In this document: in pieces, positions 5,010 through 6,261 of the stretch
Numbering within the stretch: the first letter of the stretch is position 1
How the letters are laid out: each line of letters begins with the position of its first letter
Assembly: GCA_001825475.1 (NCBI GenBank)
Contig: MHWZ01000020.1
Location: forward strand, 610-6,870
Direction of reading: 5' to 3'
Source of the DNA: Candidatus Zambryskibacteria bacterium RIFOXYD2_FULL_43_10
GTDB lineage: Bacteria > Patescibacteriota > Minisyncoccia > Phycocordibacterales > Zambryskibacteraceae
DNA length: 6,261 bases
Position numbers and translations under genes: made by a program
Notes under the pieces: model-generated
Seen by the model: only the letters and a program-made list of their open reading frames with translations
What the model was told of the DNA's origin: nothing
Databases searched by the model: none

Positions 5010-5047
5010 ATACGTTACTTTCATGCTATAGCATTATATTAACGTAT
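5010..5047. repeat. 38-bp three-block dyad, copy downstream of the Cas2-like gene
   Basis: ATACGTTA (5010-5017), ATGCTATAGCAT (5023-5034) and TAACGTAT (5040-5047) are separated by two 5-bp spacers, and all share one centre of symmetry between 5028 and 5029. The central block is a perfect 12-bp palindrome, and the outer blocks are exact reverse complements. It lies 20 nt after the stop codon of the Cas2-like gene. It is almost identical in its blocks to the copy at 5633-5670. It may be an operator or an element end. Confidence 0.8.
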
Positions 5048-5067
5048 TAGGTAAATAGTAAAGAAAA

Positions 5068-5634
5068 TTAGATTAGATCGAAATCTTCTCGCAGATGTTT
5101 GTCATTTTCTAGTTCATCAACAATTAAATACAGTAAATACTTACCGACGCCGAAATCAGTCTTAAGTAATGTTATAACATCCTCACAATTATAGGGATAT
5201 ACCCAAACACTATCCTGAAGACGGAGGAATCCAGCTTGTCGAAAGAGCGTTGTAATATAGTTTCTAGTATTCTTTTTCTTCTCTGGGATGTCAAAGATTA
5301 TTACTCTCCATTTCTTATCCCATTTCTTAGGTTTTTCTAATTTAAAATCGGCAAATTTCCAACGGCGTAAAAGTTTTTCTCCATCAGGAGTCAAACAATA
5401 TTTTTTGCCATTATAAAAAAGGAGTCCTCGCTTAACCAATTTGCTTGCTGAAGAAGTTATATATTCTCTCTGTCTATTATTTGGAATAATACCTAGCTTG
5501 CTAAGCGCTTTTATTACATTAGGAGCTACGAGACCTATACTCAAGACCCCTACGGCCGCTACTGTTTGCAAAATAGCGTATTGCAAATTTTTACGCTTGG
5601 ATTTTTCTCTACTTTTATCTTCAAGTTTTCCCAT
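5068..5634 (-). CDS. Winged-helix protein with Cas2-like/PaaX C-terminal domain, probable DNA-binding regulator
   Basis: This 188-residue protein has a very basic N-terminus (1-17) and a hydrophobic helix (about 20-45). A winged-helix region follows (about 50-92) with SSASKLVKRGLLFYNGKKYC and LTPDGEKLL, typical of the recognition helix and wing. Next is a ferredoxin-like Cas2/PaaX-C domain (about 105-180) with WRVIIFDIPEKKK, QDSVWVYPYNCEDV and GVGKYLLYLIVDEL. D115 in FDIP aligns with the Cas2 active-site aspartate. Stand-alone proteins of this design are often labelled PaaX-like regulator or Cas2. No cas1 or CRISPR array is seen here, so adaptation is unlikely. The ATG at 5634 has no Shine-Dalgarno sequence and touches a 38-bp dyad that also covers a TATAAT box, while a second copy lies just past the stop. 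Autoregulation is the simplest reading. The gene looks more AT-rich than its neighbours, suggesting transfer. The domain call is good; the function is inferred. Confidence 0.82.
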   Translation of the reverse strand: MGKLEDKSREKSKRKNLQYAILQTVAAVGVLSIGLVAPNVIKALSKLGIIPNNRQREYITSSASKLVKRGLLFYNGKKYCLTPDGEKLLRRWKFADFKLEKPKKWDKKWRVIIFDIPEKKKNTRNYITTLFRQAGFLRLQDSVWVYPYNCEDVITLLKTDFGVGKYLLYLIVDELENDKHLREDFDLI

Positions 5635-5670
5635 ACGCTACATTAATGCTATAGCATAATTATAACGTAT
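5633..5670. promoter_or_regulatory. 38-bp three-block dyad, promoter-side copy (putative operator)
   Basis: ATACGCTA (5633-5640), ATGCTATAGCAT (5646-5657) and TAACGTAT (5663-5670) have the same 5-bp spacers as the copy at 5010-5047. The 28 block positions differ at one base between the copies, while the spacers differ freely. The site overlaps the Cas2-like start codon on one side and its TATAAT on the other, a position from which a bound protein would block transcription. Confidence 0.75.
5659..5664 (-). promoter_or_regulatory. Putative -10 box (TATAAT) of the Cas2-like gene
   Basis: A perfect TATAAT on the minus strand lies inside the upstream dyad, 24 nt before the ATG. A -35-like GTGACA (5685-5680) is 15 bp upstream, shorter than ideal, and it overlaps the last base of the pgk stop codon. 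The predicted leader is under 20 nt and contains half of the dyad. Confidence 0.5.
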
Positions 5671-5684
5671 ATGTTTGTTTGTCA

Positions 5685-6261
5685 CTACCGTTGATGATTT
5701 AGGGCTTCAATTCCGGGCAGAGTGCCTGTGGCTAAGAAGTCGAGCATGGCGCCACCACCAGTGGAAACAAAAGAGAATTTATCAAAAAGATTTAACTCAT
5801 TTATAGCAGCAATAGTATCCCCTCCTCCGACAATAGACTCGTGTCCGAATTCGGAAATCATTTTCGCTAATTGCAGAGTGGCTACCTTATAACCAAGCTC
5901 GTAGAAACCCAAAGGACCATTCCATAAGACTAATTTTGCCGCCACTATCTTTGATTTTAAATTCTCCATTGTAATAGGTCCCGCATCCATAATTTTATTA
6001 TTAACCACAATAGTATCTTCCGGTAAAAGAATCTTTTTCGTCTCCAACAATTTAGATAGTCCGAATTCCTCATCATCCACCAGAGAATCTCCGACATCTA
6101 CGCCCTGCATTTTTAGAAAATTATTTGCTAAAGCTCCACCGACAAAAATCTCATCAGCAATATGTACAAACTTTTCTAAAAGCGGCAACTTAGTCTCAAA
6201 TTTGGCTCCGCCTAGGATAAAGAGGAAGGGTCTTTTGGGATAAAAAGCGCGAGAAAGTTCT
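5685..6261 (-). CDS. pgk: Phosphoglycerate kinase, C-terminal half (5' end outside window)
   Basis: This glycolytic enzyme transfers phosphate from 1,3-bisphosphoglycerate to ADP in the cytoplasm. The visible 191 residues begin in the hinge region and cover the nucleotide-binding domain. Family motifs are FILGGAKFETK (14-24 of the fragment), FVGGALANNFLK (39-50), VLWNGPLGFYE (111-121), IVGGGDTIAAI (143-153) and STGGGAMLDFL (166-176), ending in LPGIEAL. A complete enzyme has about 390-415 residues, so roughly half lies beyond the window, and the frame is open to the edge with no start inside it. The stretch between LLPED and DAGPIT is about 20 residues shorter than in common bacterial enzymes, which usually carry a segment ending GWMGLDIGP. 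The Cas2-like gene follows 50 nt downstream on the same strand with no terminator between, so readthrough is possible. Confidence 0.95.
   Translation of the reverse strand, partial: ELSRAFYPKRPFLFILGGAKFETKLPLLEKFVHIADEIFVGGALANNFLKMQGVDVGDSLVDDEEFGLSKLLETKKILLPEDTIVVNNKIMDAGPITMENLKSKIVAAKLVLWNGPLGFYELGYKVATLQLAKMISEFGHESIVGGGDTIAAINELNLFDKFSFVSTGGGAMLDFLATGTLPGIEALNHQR

Noticed and set aside
5068..5634. CRISPR-Cas adaptation module suggested by the Cas2-like domain
   Set aside because: No cas1 and no array of regularly spaced repeats is present in the window. The two 38-bp dyads are 623 bp apart and frame a gene, unlike CRISPR repeats. The winged-helix N-terminus fits a regulator.
5441..5659. 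72-codon plus-strand frame opposite the Cas2-like gene
   Set aside because: It is antisense to a well-defined domain protein and ends inside the dyad; no start signal is seen.

Overview
The window looks like a piece of a Patescibacteria (CPR, probably parcubacterial) chromosome. The grounds are indirect. The genes are compact and tightly packed. The recJ-rnhA-comEC overlap, the anchored lamin-tail-domain protein, the HIT protein with an HxHxW motif and the stand-alone winged-helix/Cas2-like protein are all kinds of gene I associate with that group. Almost no start codon has a Shine-Dalgarno sequence in front of it. No rRNA, tRNA, CRISPR array or transposase gene is visible.

Layout. Positions 1-3134 are a minus-strand DNA-metabolism operon, read right to left: recJ (5'-3' ssDNA exonuclease), rnhA (RNase HI, ATGA overlap with recJ) and comEC (DNA-uptake channel, running off the left edge). 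A 34-bp divergent spacer separates it from a plus-strand pair at 3169-4485: a membrane-anchored lamin-tail-domain protein with a cysteine-rich insert, then a HIT-family protein. Positions 4486-5067 hold no large gene. They contain a 25-bp palindrome and a compact 345-bp unit (4559-4903) bounded by perfect 20-bp inverted repeats. That unit carries its own promoter, a strong Shine-Dalgarno sequence, a 52-codon ORF and an intrinsic terminator. Next comes a minus-strand winged-helix/Cas2-like (PaaX-like) gene, framed on both sides by the same 38-bp three-block dyad. At the right edge is the C-terminal half of pgk, on the minus strand upstream of the Cas2-like gene.

How the genes may work together. 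The recJ-rnhA-comEC operon joins DNA import with enzymes that degrade single-stranded DNA and RNA:DNA hybrids, so it could support transformation or nucleotide scavenging (inference). The Cas2-like protein probably binds the dyads, one of which covers its own promoter and start codon. pgk is ordinary glycolysis.

The most interesting signals are the duplicated dyad around the Cas2-like gene, the 345-bp inverted-repeat cassette, a palindrome family found both inside recJ and between genes, a heptamer repeat inside rnhA, and a very G-quadruplex-like tract at the start of rnhA.
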